Below are positions 37,310 through 46,008 of a DNA stretch of 64,000 bases, piece after piece; the first letter of the stretch is position 1; every line of letters begins with the position of its first letter. The notes under the pieces were generated by a model. That model was not told where the DNA came from, did not search any database, and saw only the letters and a program-made list of their open reading frames with translations. The stretch lies in contig NZ_JBHSDY010000010.1 of assembly GCF_042651965.1 (NCBI RefSeq), forward strand, positions 310,001 through 374,000, in the 5' to 3' direction. Source of the DNA: Castellaniella hirudinis. Its GTDB lineage: Bacteria; Pseudomonadota; Gammaproteobacteria; Burkholderiales; Burkholderiaceae_B. The position numbers were made by a program, and so were the translations under genes.

Positions 37310-38203
37310 TCAGGTTTCCTGGTAAAGCTCCAGCGCCAGGCCGCGCAGCCAGCGGTTGGCCGGGTCCTTGTCGTAGCGGTGGCTCCAGTGGATGCCCACG
37401 TCGAATTCGCGCCGCGGCAGATCGGCCTCGATGATGGCGTAGCGACCGCGGGGCTCGAAAGACAGGGCGATGTTGCGCGGGATGATGACGGCCAGATCCG
37501 TGGCCTCGATCAGGGCCGGCAGCGCCATGAAGTGCTCGGTGGTCACCTGGACGCGGCCGGCCGCGTCCAGGGCCTCCAGCGCCGTGCGCGTATACGCGTG
37601 CGTGCGCACGGTGATGAAATCCAGCGTGTGCACGGCGTCCAGCGTGCGCAGCCGCGCGCCATGCCGCTGGGCGAACGGATGCCCCTTGCGCATCAGGATG
37701 ATGTAGCGGTCCTGGAACAGGATCGCCGAACGCATGGATTTCAGGCCGGGCAGAAACCCGAAGGCCAGGTCCACCCGGCCCTGGTCCATGGCGGATCCCA
37801 GGTCGTCCAGAGGCACCCGCATGGTTTCGATGCGGGTATGCGGCGCGCGCAGCCGCGCCGTGGTGATCAGGCGGGGCAGGAACTGGTCCTCGCCGATGTC
37901 CGTCATGTGCAGCCGGAAGACCCGTTCCGCCTGGGCGGGGTTGAACCCGGCCGAGTCCTGCACGGCGCTTTCCAGCGCGTGCAAGGCCTCGTGGATGGCC
38001 GGCGCCATGCGCTGGGCGCGGGCGGTGGGCACCACGCCGCCGGCGGCGCGCACGAACAGCGGATCCCCCACCAGATTGCGCAGGCGGGTCAGGCCCTGGC
38101 TGACGGCGGGCTGGGTCAGGTCCAGTGCGGTCGCCGCGCGGCTGACGTTGCGGGCCGTGTAGATCGCGTCGAACACGCGCAGCAGGTTCAGGTCCAGTTT
38201 CAT
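37310..38203 (-). CDS. LysR-family regulator of the mandelate-type cluster
   Basis: 297 residues. HTH: LLRVFDAIYTARNVSRAATALDLTQPAVSQGLTRLR. The effector domain resembles the NodD/LinR-like branch (FRLHMTDIGEDQFLPRL). It is divergent from the benzoylformate decarboxylase gene with a 159-bp A/T-rich spacer between, which suggests it activates that operon. The inducer is probably a mandelate, an arylglyoxylate or the aldehyde; this is inference from position. Confidence 0.85.
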   Translation of the reverse strand: MKLDLNLLRVFDAIYTARNVSRAATALDLTQPAVSQGLTRLRNLVGDPLFVRAAGGVVPTARAQRMAPAIHEALHALESAVQDSAGFNPAQAERVFRLHMTDIGEDQFLPRLITTARLRAPHTRIETMRVPLDDLGSAMDQGRVDLAFGFLPGLKSMRSAILFQDRYIILMRKGHPFAQRHGARLRTLDAVHTLDFITVRTHAYTRTALEALDAAGRVQVTTEHFMALPALIEATDLAVIIPRNIALSFEPRGRYAIIEADLPRREFDVGIHWSHRYDKDPANRWLRGLALELYQET

Positions 38204-38362
38204 ATTATCAATTTGGCGAATAAAAAATATTAAACATATTTTATTGATTTATATTTTGCCGGATTCCATCATGTCTCGAAAGACACGATGTGAAGCAAAA
38301 ACCGCGAGTCGGCGGCGCGCTTCCCGATCAAGACAGGCTTCGACAGGGGCCCGGAGACAGAC
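38204..38362. promoter_or_regulatory. A/T-rich divergent control region of the mandelate-type operon
   Basis: 38214-38258 is strikingly A/T-rich in an otherwise G+C-rich window and holds AATAAAA/TTTTATT arms. Downstream, ATCATGTCT (38268-38276) and AGACACGAT (38281-38289) form a dyad with one mismatch around CGAA, a plausible LysR or activator site. I cannot place -35/-10 boxes with confidence. Confidence 0.5.
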
Positions 38363-39982
38363 ATGATGAAAGACGTGGTGCGTGAGCAGGCGCAGGAACA
38401 GACTCAGGCGGGCCTGGTGACGGTACGCCGGGCCGTGACGGATCTGCTGCGCCAGTTCGGCATGACGACGATGTTCGGCAATCCGGGCTCGACCGAGCTG
38501 GGGCTGTTCCTGGATTTCCCCGAGGACTTCCACTACGTCCTGGGCCTGCAGGAGTCCGTCGCGGTCGGCATGGCCGACGGCTACGCCCAGGCGACCCGCA
38601 ACGCCGCCTTCGTCAATCTGCACTCGGCGGTCGGCGTGGGACACGCCATGGGGGCGATCTTCACGGCCCACAAGAACCGGACGCCGCTGGTGATCACGGC
38701 GGGGCAGCAGTCGCGCGCCATCCTGCCGTTCGATCCTTTCCTGTTTTCCAGCCAGGCCACGGAACTGCCCAAGCCCTACGTCAAATGGAGCATCGAGCCG
38801 GCGCGCGCCGAAGACGTGCCGCTGGCGATCGCCCGGGCGTATTACATGGCCATGCAGCCGCCGTGCGGTCCGGTGCTGGTGTCGGTGCCCGCCGATGACT
38901 GGGGGCGCTTGTGCGAACCCGTCCAGGCGCGCCGGGTCAGCCGCTCGATCCGTCCCGACGCGGCGATGCTGGACCGCATCGGCCGGCGGCTGGACGCGGC
39001 GCAGCGCCCGGCCCTGGTGCTGGGGGCGGCCGTGGACCGGGACGAGGCCTGGGACGAGGTCGTGGCGCTGGCCGAACGCCATCGCGCGGCGGTCTGGACG
39101 GCGCCCATGTCGGGACGCAACGGCTTCCCCGAAGACCACCCTTTGTTCGCCGGTTTCCTGCCCGCCGCGCGCGAGCGCATCGTCGGCCTGCTGTCGGGCC
39201 ATGACTTCATCCTGGCTTTGGGCGCGGCGGCCTTCGCCTATCACATCGAGGGCGAAGGCCCCCACATTCCGCCCGGCAGCGAACTGGCCCAGATCGTCGA
39301 TGATCCCAATACGCTGGCCTGGGCGCCGGCCGGGACGGCGGCGCTGGGCAGCGTGCGCGCGGCCGTCCGAGATCTGCTGCAGCGGCCCGAGCCTCCCCGG
39401 CGCGACGATCCGCCGCGCCGCGCGCCTGCGCCCCGGGCCGAACCGACGCCGCTGATGTCCGTCGCCTATGTGTTGCAGACGCTGGCCGAGACGCGTGCGC
39501 CGGACTCGATCATCGTCGAGGAGGCGCCCAGCGCCCGCCCGGTGATGCAGCGCTATCTGCCGATCCTGCAGTCCGAGACCTTCTACACCATGTGCAGCGG
39601 CGGCCTGGGCTTCGGCCTGCCGGCCGCCGTCGGCGTGGCGCTGGGCAAGCCGGAGCGCAAGATCATCGGCCTGATCGGCGACGGCTCCAGCCTGTATTCG
39701 ATCCAGGGGCTGTGGAGCGCCGCGCAGTTGAAGCTGCCGATCACCTTCCTGATCCTGAAGAATCGCAGTTATGCCGCCCTGCGCGAATTCGCGCCGGTCT
39801 ACGGTTTCACACCCGCCGACCCGCTGCATGGCGTCGATCTGCCCGACATCGATTTCGTCTCCGTGGCCCGGGGCATGGGGTGCGGCGCCGCGCGGGTCTC
39901 CGACCCGGGCGCGCTGGCAGGCGCGCTGCGCGAGGCCCTGGACGTCTCTGCGCCGTTCCTGCTTGAAATCGACGTGGCCTGA
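38363..39982 (+). CDS. mdlC: Benzoylformate decarboxylase
   Basis: 539 residues of the thiamin-diphosphate decarboxylase family. Ser43 (FGNPGSTEL), Glu64 (LGLQESVAVGMADGYAQ) and His87 (NLHSAVGVGHAMG) correspond to the active-site Ser26, Glu47 and His70 of the Pseudomonas enzyme with a constant offset of 17. A further His (AYHIEGEG, about 294) suits the second catalytic His. The cofactor motif is GDGSS with the later KNRSY. It decarboxylates arylglyoxylates to aldehydes, and the enzyme encoded next would oxidise the aldehyde. ATG at 38363 or 38366 follows GGAGACAGAC. Confidence 0.93.
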   Translation: MMKDVVREQAQEQTQAGLVTVRRAVTDLLRQFGMTTMFGNPGSTELGLFLDFPEDFHYVLGLQESVAVGMADGYAQATRNAAFVNLHSAVGVGHAMGAIFTAHKNRTPLVITAGQQSRAILPFDPFLFSSQATELPKPYVKWSIEPARAEDVPLAIARAYYMAMQPPCGPVLVSVPADDWGRLCEPVQARRVSRSIRPDAAMLDRIGRRLDAAQRPALVLGAAVDRDEAWDEVVALAERHRAAVWTAPMSGRNGFPEDHPLFAGFLPAARERIVGLLSGHDFILALGAAAFAYHIEGEGPHIPPGSELAQIVDDPNTLAWAPAGTAALGSVRAAVRDLLQRPEPPRRDDPPRRAPAPRAEPTPLMSVAYVLQTLAETRAPDSIIVEEAPSARPVMQRYLPILQSETFYTMCSGGLGFGLPAAVGVALGKPERKIIGLIGDGSSLYSIQGLWSAAQLKLPITFLILKNRSYAALREFAPVYGFTPADPLHGVDLPDIDFVSVARGMGCGAARVSDPGALAGALREALDVSAPFLLEIDVA

Positions 39983-40036
39983 ATCGGTGCGGCTCCGCGC
40001 CGCGCCTCCCTTTCCATCTCCATCGAGGAGGACATC

Positions 40037-41488
40037 ATGAGCACGATTTCCCTGTTGATCGGCGGCGAGCACCGCCAGGCTGCGGACGGCAAGACCTTCC
40101 AGCGCCGCAATCCGCTCGACGGCCAGGTCGCCACCACGGCGCCGGCCGCCACGCCTGAGGACGCCCGCGCCGCCGTGCAGGCGGCCGCCGATGCCTTTGG
40201 CGCGTGGTCGCAGACCGGCCCCGGCGAACGGCGCGCGCTGCTGAACCGCGCCGCCGACGCCCTGGAGGCCCGCGCCGACGATTTCGTCGCGGCCATGGCG
40301 GCCGAGACGGGCGCCTCCGCCCTGTGGGCCGGGTTCAATGTGCATCTGGCGGGCGGCATGCTGCGCGAAGCGGCCGCGCTGACCACGCAGATCGGCGGCG
40401 AGGTGATCCCGTCCGACGTGCCGGGGAATCTGGCCATGGGACTGCGCGCGCCGGCCGGCGTGGTGGTCGGCATGGCGCCGTGGAACGCGCCCGTCATCCT
40501 GGGCGTGCGCGCCGTCGCCACGCCGCTGGCCTGCGGCAATACCGTGGTGTTGAAGGGCTCGGAACTGTGCCCGGCCACGCACGGCCTGATCATCGAGGCC
40601 TTGCAAGCCGCCGGCCTGCCGGCCGGGGTGGTCAATTTCGTGACCAATGCGCCCGAGGACGCCGCGGCCGTCGTCGAGGCGCTGGTGGCGCATCCGGCGA
40701 CCCGGCGCGTGAACTTCACCGGCTCGACCCGGGTCGGACGGATCATCGCGGAACTGTGCGCCCGGCATCTCAAGCCGGCGGTGCTGGAACTGGGCGGCAA
40801 GGCGCCGCTGGTGGTGCTGGACGATGCCGACCTGGATTGCGCGGTCAACGCGGCGGCCTTCGGCGCCTTCGCCAATTCGGGCCAGATCTGCATGTCCACC
40901 GAACGCATCATCGTCGATGAGCGCATTGCCGACGCCTTCGTCCAGCGCCTGGCGGACAAGGCCAGCGCGCTGCCGGTGGGCGATCCGCGCCAGGGGCCGG
41001 TGGTTCTGGGGTCGCTGGTGGACATGTCGGCCGTGCGGCGTTGCAACGACATGATCGACGACGCGCTCGCCAAGGGCGCGAAGCTGCTGTGCGGCGGCAA
41101 ATCCGACGACACGCTGATGGCCGCGGCCCTGCTGGACCATGTGACGCCGGACATGCGCATCTACGCCGAAGAAACCTTCGGTCCGGTCAAGGCCATCGTG
41201 CGCGTGGCGGGCGAGGATGCGGCCGTGGCCTGCGCCAACGACAGCGCCTATGGCCTGTCCTCGGCCGTGATCGGCGCGGACGTCGCCCGCGCGCTGCGCG
41301 TCGCCGGCCGTCTCCAGGCCGGGATCTGCCACATCAACAGCGCCACGGTCGATGACGAGCCGCAGATGCCGTTCGGCGGCGTCAAGGACAGCGGGTACGG
41401 CCGTTTCGGCGGCAAGGCCGGCATCGAGGCCTTCACCGAGATCCGCTGGGTCACGGTCCAGACCTCGCCCCGCGCCTATCCTTTCTGA
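40037..41488 (+). CDS. NAD(P)-dependent aromatic aldehyde dehydrogenase
   Basis: 483 residues. Motifs are APWNAPV, GSTRVGR, the general-base Glu in VLELGGKAP and the catalytic Cys in ANSGQICMSTER. Its closest resemblance in style is to vanillin, salicylaldehyde and benzaldehyde dehydrogenases. It follows mdlC and precedes the FAD-linked oxidase by 10 bp, so it should oxidise the aldehyde from the decarboxylase to benzoate or a ring-substituted benzoate. A strong GAGGAGG site precedes the ATG. Confidence 0.9.
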   Translation: MSTISLLIGGEHRQAADGKTFQRRNPLDGQVATTAPAATPEDARAAVQAAADAFGAWSQTGPGERRALLNRAADALEARADDFVAAMAAETGASALWAGFNVHLAGGMLREAAALTTQIGGEVIPSDVPGNLAMGLRAPAGVVVGMAPWNAPVILGVRAVATPLACGNTVVLKGSELCPATHGLIIEALQAAGLPAGVVNFVTNAPEDAAAVVEALVAHPATRRVNFTGSTRVGRIIAELCARHLKPAVLELGGKAPLVVLDDADLDCAVNAAAFGAFANSGQICMSTERIIVDERIADAFVQRLADKASALPVGDPRQGPVVLGSLVDMSAVRRCNDMIDDALAKGAKLLCGGKSDDTLMAAALLDHVTPDMRIYAEETFGPVKAIVRVAGEDAAVACANDSAYGLSSAVIGADVARALRVAGRLQAGICHINSATVDDEPQMPFGGVKDSGYGRFGGKAGIEAFTEIRWVTVQTSPRAYPF

Positions 41489-41498
41489 GGCCTGCACC

Positions 41499-42899
41499 AT
41501 GACGAATGAGGTCATCGAAGTCCTGCGCGCAGCCGTCGGCGCGCACCACTGCCTGACGGGAGGGGCGATCGAGGATCGCTTCCTGCACGACTGGATGGTC
41601 AAGACGCCCCAGGGCCGGCCGCTGGCCGTGGTGCGGCCCGCAGACACCGCCCAGGTGTCCGCCGTGCTGTGCGCCTGCCATGCCGCGCGCGTGCCGGTCG
41701 TGCCCCAGGGCGGACGCACCGGCCTGGCGGGCGGCGCGGTGCCGGTGCAGGATTGCGTCGTGCTGTGCCTGGAACGGCTGGAGGCCATCGAGGAAATCGA
41801 TCCGGCGGCGGCCACCATGACCGTCGGCGCCGGCACGCCGCTGGAAACCATCCAGCACGCGGCGCAGGGCGCCGGCTTTCTGTTTCCCCTGGACCTGGGC
41901 GCCCGCGGCTCGTGCCGCATCGGCGGCAATCTGTCGACCAACGCCGGCGGCAACCGGGTGCTGCGCTATGGCATGGCGCGGGATCTGGTGCTGGGCCTGG
42001 AGGCCGTGCTGATGGATGGCACCGTGCTGACCGGGATGAACAAGATGCTGAAGAACAATACCGGCTACGACCTCAAGCAGTTGTTCATCGGCAGCGAGGG
42101 GACGCTGGGCGTGATCACGCGGGTCGTGCTGCGCCTGTTTCCCCAGCCGCGCAGCCGCTGCACCGCGCTGTGCGCGCTGGAGGACTACGACGCCGTCGTG
42201 CGGCTGCTGAATCATGCCCGTTCCGGCCTGGGGCCCAATCTGTCGGCCTTCGAGCTGATGTGGCCCGATTTCTACCAGTTGGTGACCTCGTCGCTGCCTG
42301 CCTTGCCCACGCCGATGCCGCACGGCCATGGCGCGTACGTGCTGCTGGAATCGATGGGCACCGACCAGCAGGCCGACCAGGCCCGTTTCGAGGCGGTGCT
42401 GGGCGAAGCCCTGATGTCCGACATCGTCCAGAACGCCGTCATCGCCCAGTCCGAGGCGCACATGGCCTCCTTGTGGTCGATCCGCGATGCATCCGGCGAA
42501 CTGCAGCGGATTTTCTGGCCGCACGCGGGCTACGACGTCAGCATTCCGACGGGTGAGCTGGGCGCCTTCATCCAGGCCTGCACGCACGCCGTGAAAAAGC
42601 GCTGGCCCGGGGCGCAGACCGTGTTCTTCGGCCACGTGGGCGACTCCAACATCCATATCGGCGTCAAAGTCGACCAGGACCCGTTCCCCGAGCCCGCCAT
42701 CGACCAGATCGTCTATGGCCTGGTGCGCGACTGGGGTGGATCCGTGTCGGCCGAGCATGGCATCGGCGTGCTCAAGCGGCCCTATCTGGGCTTCAGCCGC
42801 AGCAAGGCCGAGCTGGCCGCGATGCGGGCGCTGAAGGCGGCCCTGGATCCGCTGGGCCTGCTCAACCCGGGCAAGGTGCTGCCGGAACCAGAAACCTGA
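41499..42899 (+). CDS. FAD-linked 2-hydroxyacid dehydrogenase, GlcD/D-lactate dehydrogenase type
   Basis: 466 residues from the ATG at 41499. PCMH-type FAD-binding domain: VVRPADTAQVSAVL, VPQGGRTGLAGGA, GSCRIGGNLSTNAGGNRVLRYG and GTEGTLG-like IGSEGTLGVITRV. The C-terminal domain has HVGDSNIH and SAEHGIGVLKR. Family members oxidise D-2-hydroxyacids (D-lactate, D-2-hydroxyglutarate, glycolate). In this operon a D-mandelate-type substrate is the natural guess, complementing the FMN enzyme at 46009. That assignment is inference. Confidence 0.85.
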   Translation: MTNEVIEVLRAAVGAHHCLTGGAIEDRFLHDWMVKTPQGRPLAVVRPADTAQVSAVLCACHAARVPVVPQGGRTGLAGGAVPVQDCVVLCLERLEAIEEIDPAAATMTVGAGTPLETIQHAAQGAGFLFPLDLGARGSCRIGGNLSTNAGGNRVLRYGMARDLVLGLEAVLMDGTVLTGMNKMLKNNTGYDLKQLFIGSEGTLGVITRVVLRLFPQPRSRCTALCALEDYDAVVRLLNHARSGLGPNLSAFELMWPDFYQLVTSSLPALPTPMPHGHGAYVLLESMGTDQQADQARFEAVLGEALMSDIVQNAVIAQSEAHMASLWSIRDASGELQRIFWPHAGYDVSIPTGELGAFIQACTHAVKKRWPGAQTVFFGHVGDSNIHIGVKVDQDPFPEPAIDQIVYGLVRDWGGSVSAEHGIGVLKRPYLGFSRSKAELAAMRALKAALDPLGLLNPGKVLPEPET

Positions 42900-42962
42900 T
42901 GCGTTTCCGACCGGCGCATTGAGGCGGGATCGATCACACAACAAGACAGATCAGGAGACAAC

Positions 42963-43517
42963 ATGCAGACGCACACAGCATCCGAGGCGGCGCCGCCCGG
43001 CCCCCACGCACATCGGTTCGGACCCTTCGGCCGGGCCCTGCATGCCGCGTCCAAGGCGCTGGCTGCGCTGGGCGGGCTGGCCTTTGTCGTGCTGGTCGCC
43101 ATGTCATTGATTTCCATCGTCGGGCGCAAGCTCGTCGCCATGCCGGTGCCGGGCGACATGGAGGTGTTGATGATGGTGTCGGCGGCGGCCTCGGCGGCGT
43201 TCTTCGCCTATTGCCACCTGGAAGGCGGGGACGTCAAGGTGGACTTCTTCACCGCGCATGCCCGGCCGGGCATCGTCCATGGACTGGATGCGCTCGGTTC
43301 CCTGCTGGTGGGGCTGTTCGGCGCGCTGATCGCCTGGCGCACCGGCGTGGGCGCGGCCGCCTTGCACGAGGCGGGTGAAACGTCGGCCATCCTGGGCTGG
43401 CCGGTGTGGCTCGCCCAGGCGGCCATGGTGCCCGGCTTCGTCCTGATGGCGGCGGCCGGTTTCTATATGTGCGGTCTGCACCTGCGGGCCGCCCTGGGTC
43501 GGGAGCATCAGCCATGA
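42963..43517 (+). CDS. TRAP transporter small permease, DctQ type
   Basis: 184 residues with four hydrophobic segments after a polar start (FGRALHAASKALAALGGLAFVVLVAMSLI and three more). The pattern GDMEVLMMVSAAASAAFFAYCHLEGG is typical of DctQ. The stop overlaps the start of the large permease (ATGA), so the two are translationally coupled. It works with the large permease and the periplasmic binding proteins encoded downstream. Confidence 0.9.
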   Translation: MQTHTASEAAPPGPHAHRFGPFGRALHAASKALAALGGLAFVVLVAMSLISIVGRKLVAMPVPGDMEVLMMVSAAASAAFFAYCHLEGGDVKVDFFTAHARPGIVHGLDALGSLLVGLFGALIAWRTGVGAAALHEAGETSAILGWPVWLAQAAMVPGFVLMAAAGFYMCGLHLRAALGREHQP

Positions 43518-44845
43518 GCGGCATGACGGTTGGTTTCATCATGTTTGCGGCGCTGCTCGCCCTGATGGTGGTCCGCATCCCCATCGGCATTTCGATGTTC
43601 ATCGCCGGCGCCGGGGGCTACGTCTATCTGACGGGCAGCGAAGTGCCGCTGATGGCGTCCCTGAAGAACCTGGCGTATGCCCGCCTGTCCAACTACGACC
43701 TGGTGGTGATCCCCCTGTTCCTGCTGATGGGGCAGTTCGCGACGCACGGCGGGCTGAGCCGCAGCCTGTTCCGTTTCGTCAGCGCCTTCATCGGCCACCG
43801 CAAGGGCGGGGTGGCGATGGCCGCCGTGGGCGCCTGCGCCGGCTTCGGCGCCATCTGCGGATCGTCGCTGGCGACCGCCGCCACCATGGGGCAGGTGGTG
43901 CTGCCGGAATTGCGCCGCTACGGCTACGCCGGCAGCCTGGCCACCGGCACCCTGGCCGCGGGCGGGACGCTGGGCATCATGATCCCGCCGTCCGTGCCGC
44001 TCATCATCTACGCCATCCTGACCCAGGAATCCATCGGCAAGCTGTTCATGGCGGCGGTCATCCCCGGCCTGCTGGCCATGATCGGCTACATGATCGTCAT
44101 CCAGATCATCGTGCGCCGCCGTCCGGAGATGGGGCCCGCCGGTGCGCGGATCGCGTGGCCGGAGCGCATCCGGGCGCTGATCCAGGTCGGGCCTGTGCTG
44201 GCGGTGTTCGTCATCGTCATCGTCGGCATCTACGCGGGCTGGGCCACGCCCACCGAGGCCGCCGCCATCGGCGCGGCCGCCTGCGGCGTGATCGCCGTGG
44301 CCTCGGGCGGCCTGCGCTGGAAGGGGCTGCTGGAAAGCGCCCTGGGCACGGCCCAGGCGACGGCGATGATCTATCTGGTGCTGCTGGGCGCCGACATGTT
44401 GAACGTGTCCCTGGCCCTGTCGCAACTGCCGGCCGAGCTGGCGTCCTGGGTGCAGGGCAGCGGCCTGTCGCCGTTCCTGGTGATCGTCGCCATCCTGCTG
44501 GTCTACATCTTCCTGGGCTGCGTCATGGATTCCCTGGCCATGATCCTGCTGACCATCCCCATCTTCTATCCGATGGTGATGGGGCTGGATTTCTACGGCA
44601 TGAGCCACGATGACAAGTCGATCTGGTTCGGCATCCTGGCGCTGATGGTGGTGGAAATCGGTCTGGTCCACCCGCCGGTCGGCATGAACGTCTACATCAT
44701 CAACCGCCTGGCGAAGGACGTTCCCCTGACGGAAACCTTCAAGGGCGTGCTGCCTTTCCTGGCGTCGGATTTCATCCGGATCGCGGCGCTGGTGCTGTTC
44801 CCCAGTCTGGCGCTGGTCCTGGTCCGGACATTCGGGGCGTTGTAA
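43514..44845 (+). CDS. TRAP transporter large permease, DctM type
   Basis: 443 residues from the ATG at 43514. About twelve membrane segments are visible with DctM landmarks: VVIPLFLLMGQFATHGGLSRSLF, GAICGSSLATAATMGQVVLPELRRYGY, LGIMIPPSVPLIIYAILTQESIGKLF and EIGLVHPPVGMNVYIIN. It uses the sodium or proton gradient to import an organic acid delivered by a DctP protein. Context suggests mandelate-type aromatic 2-hydroxyacids. Confidence 0.93.
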   Translation: MSGMTVGFIMFAALLALMVVRIPIGISMFIAGAGGYVYLTGSEVPLMASLKNLAYARLSNYDLVVIPLFLLMGQFATHGGLSRSLFRFVSAFIGHRKGGVAMAAVGACAGFGAICGSSLATAATMGQVVLPELRRYGYAGSLATGTLAAGGTLGIMIPPSVPLIIYAILTQESIGKLFMAAVIPGLLAMIGYMIVIQIIVRRRPEMGPAGARIAWPERIRALIQVGPVLAVFVIVIVGIYAGWATPTEAAAIGAAACGVIAVASGGLRWKGLLESALGTAQATAMIYLVLLGADMLNVSLALSQLPAELASWVQGSGLSPFLVIVAILLVYIFLGCVMDSLAMILLTIPIFYPMVMGLDFYGMSHDDKSIWFGILALMVVEIGLVHPPVGMNVYIINRLAKDVPLTETFKGVLPFLASDFIRIAALVLFPSLALVLVRTFGAL

Positions 44846-44937
44846 AGAGGTTTTGTTGTCGCAGTGTGATGCACCACCTACAACCATCAGTCAAAAAAGG
44901 CGATCCACGCCTATTCACGATCCATGAGGAGACAAGC

Positions 44938-46002
44938 ATGACGCAGCATTCCAAGACATTGTTTCGCGCGGGCAAAGTCCTGGCCGCACTGGCCCTGGGA
45001 CTGACGGCCGCCGCGGCGGCCCGGGCGGACGACAAAGTCATCCTGAAGGTCGCCCACTTCCTGCCCGCGACCTCCAGCGCCCAGATCAATCTGATCCAGC
45101 CCTGGTGCGACAAGATCGCGCAGGAATCGAACCAGCGCATGACCTGCCAGATCTATCCGGCCATGCAGTTGGGCGGCACGCCGGCCCAGTTGTTCGACCA
45201 GGCCAAGGACGGCGTGGCCGACATCATCTGGACCGTGCCGACCTATGCCGCGGGCCGCTTCGTCAAGAGCGAGGTCTTCGAGCTGCCCTGGATCGCGGTC
45301 AAGGCCGAAGCCGGCAGCCAGGCGCTGTGGGAATACGTCAACAAGTTCGCCCTGGACGAATTCAAGGGCGTGCACCCGATCTTCATGCACCTGCACGACG
45401 GCGCGCTCTTCCATTTTTCCAACAAGCAGCCCAAGACGCTGGAAGACCTGAAGGGGCTGAAGATCCGCGCCGCAACCCGCTCCAACGCCCGCACCATCGA
45501 GGCTCTGGGGGCCGTGCCGGTGCAGATGCCGCTGCCTGCCGTGCCCGAGGCCCTGAGCAAGGGCGTGGTGGACGGCGTGACCGTGCCCTGGGAAAGCGCC
45601 CCGGCCATCAAGCTGGCGGAAATCGCCAACTACCACTTCGACGTGCCCGAGGGCGCCCCCCGGCTGTCGAACACGATCTTCCTGTTCGGCATGAACCAGG
45701 CGCGCTACGACAGCCTGCCGGCCGACCTGAAGAAAGTCATCGACGACAACAGCGGCTTGAAGGCCTCGGCCTGGGCCGGCCGGGTCGGCTTCGACGAGGT
45801 CATCCCCAAGTTCAAGGCGCAGGCCAAGGCGGCCGGGAATCAGTTCTACGACATGCCGGACGCGGAGTACCAGCGCTTCGTCGAGGCCACGCGCGGCGTC
45901 AGCCAGGAGTGGATCAAGTCGGTCGACGCCAAGGGCGGCAAGGGCGCCGAGTTGCTGGCCGTGGCCCGCAATATGGTCAAGAGCCATGCGGCCGGGCATT
46001 GA
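44938..46002 (+). CDS. TRAP transporter periplasmic binding protein, DctP type (paralogue 1)
   Basis: 354 residues with a signal peptide ending near ARAD (about 30). DctP fold: KVAHFLPATSSAQINLIQPW, LEDLKGLKIRAATRSNARTIEALGAVPVQMPLPAV, with the conserved Arg for carboxylate binding in the KIRAATRS stretch. It is a close paralogue of the protein at 47205-48254. It lies immediately after the permease genes and 6 bp before the mandelate-type dehydrogenase gene. Confidence 0.92.
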   Translation: MTQHSKTLFRAGKVLAALALGLTAAAAARADDKVILKVAHFLPATSSAQINLIQPWCDKIAQESNQRMTCQIYPAMQLGGTPAQLFDQAKDGVADIIWTVPTYAAGRFVKSEVFELPWIAVKAEAGSQALWEYVNKFALDEFKGVHPIFMHLHDGALFHFSNKQPKTLEDLKGLKIRAATRSNARTIEALGAVPVQMPLPAVPEALSKGVVDGVTVPWESAPAIKLAEIANYHFDVPEGAPRLSNTIFLFGMNQARYDSLPADLKKVIDDNSGLKASAWAGRVGFDEVIPKFKAQAKAAGNQFYDMPDAEYQRFVEATRGVSQEWIKSVDAKGGKGAELLAVARNMVKSHAAGH

Positions 46003-46008
46003 TCGGGG

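Noticed and set aside
38249..41953. A 1,234-codon open frame on the minus strand across mdlC and the aldehyde dehydrogenase
   Set aside because: It is antisense to two well-supported enzyme genes. Its translation is low-complexity Arg/Gly/Ala/His-rich, the usual result of reading G+C-rich genes on the opposite strand.
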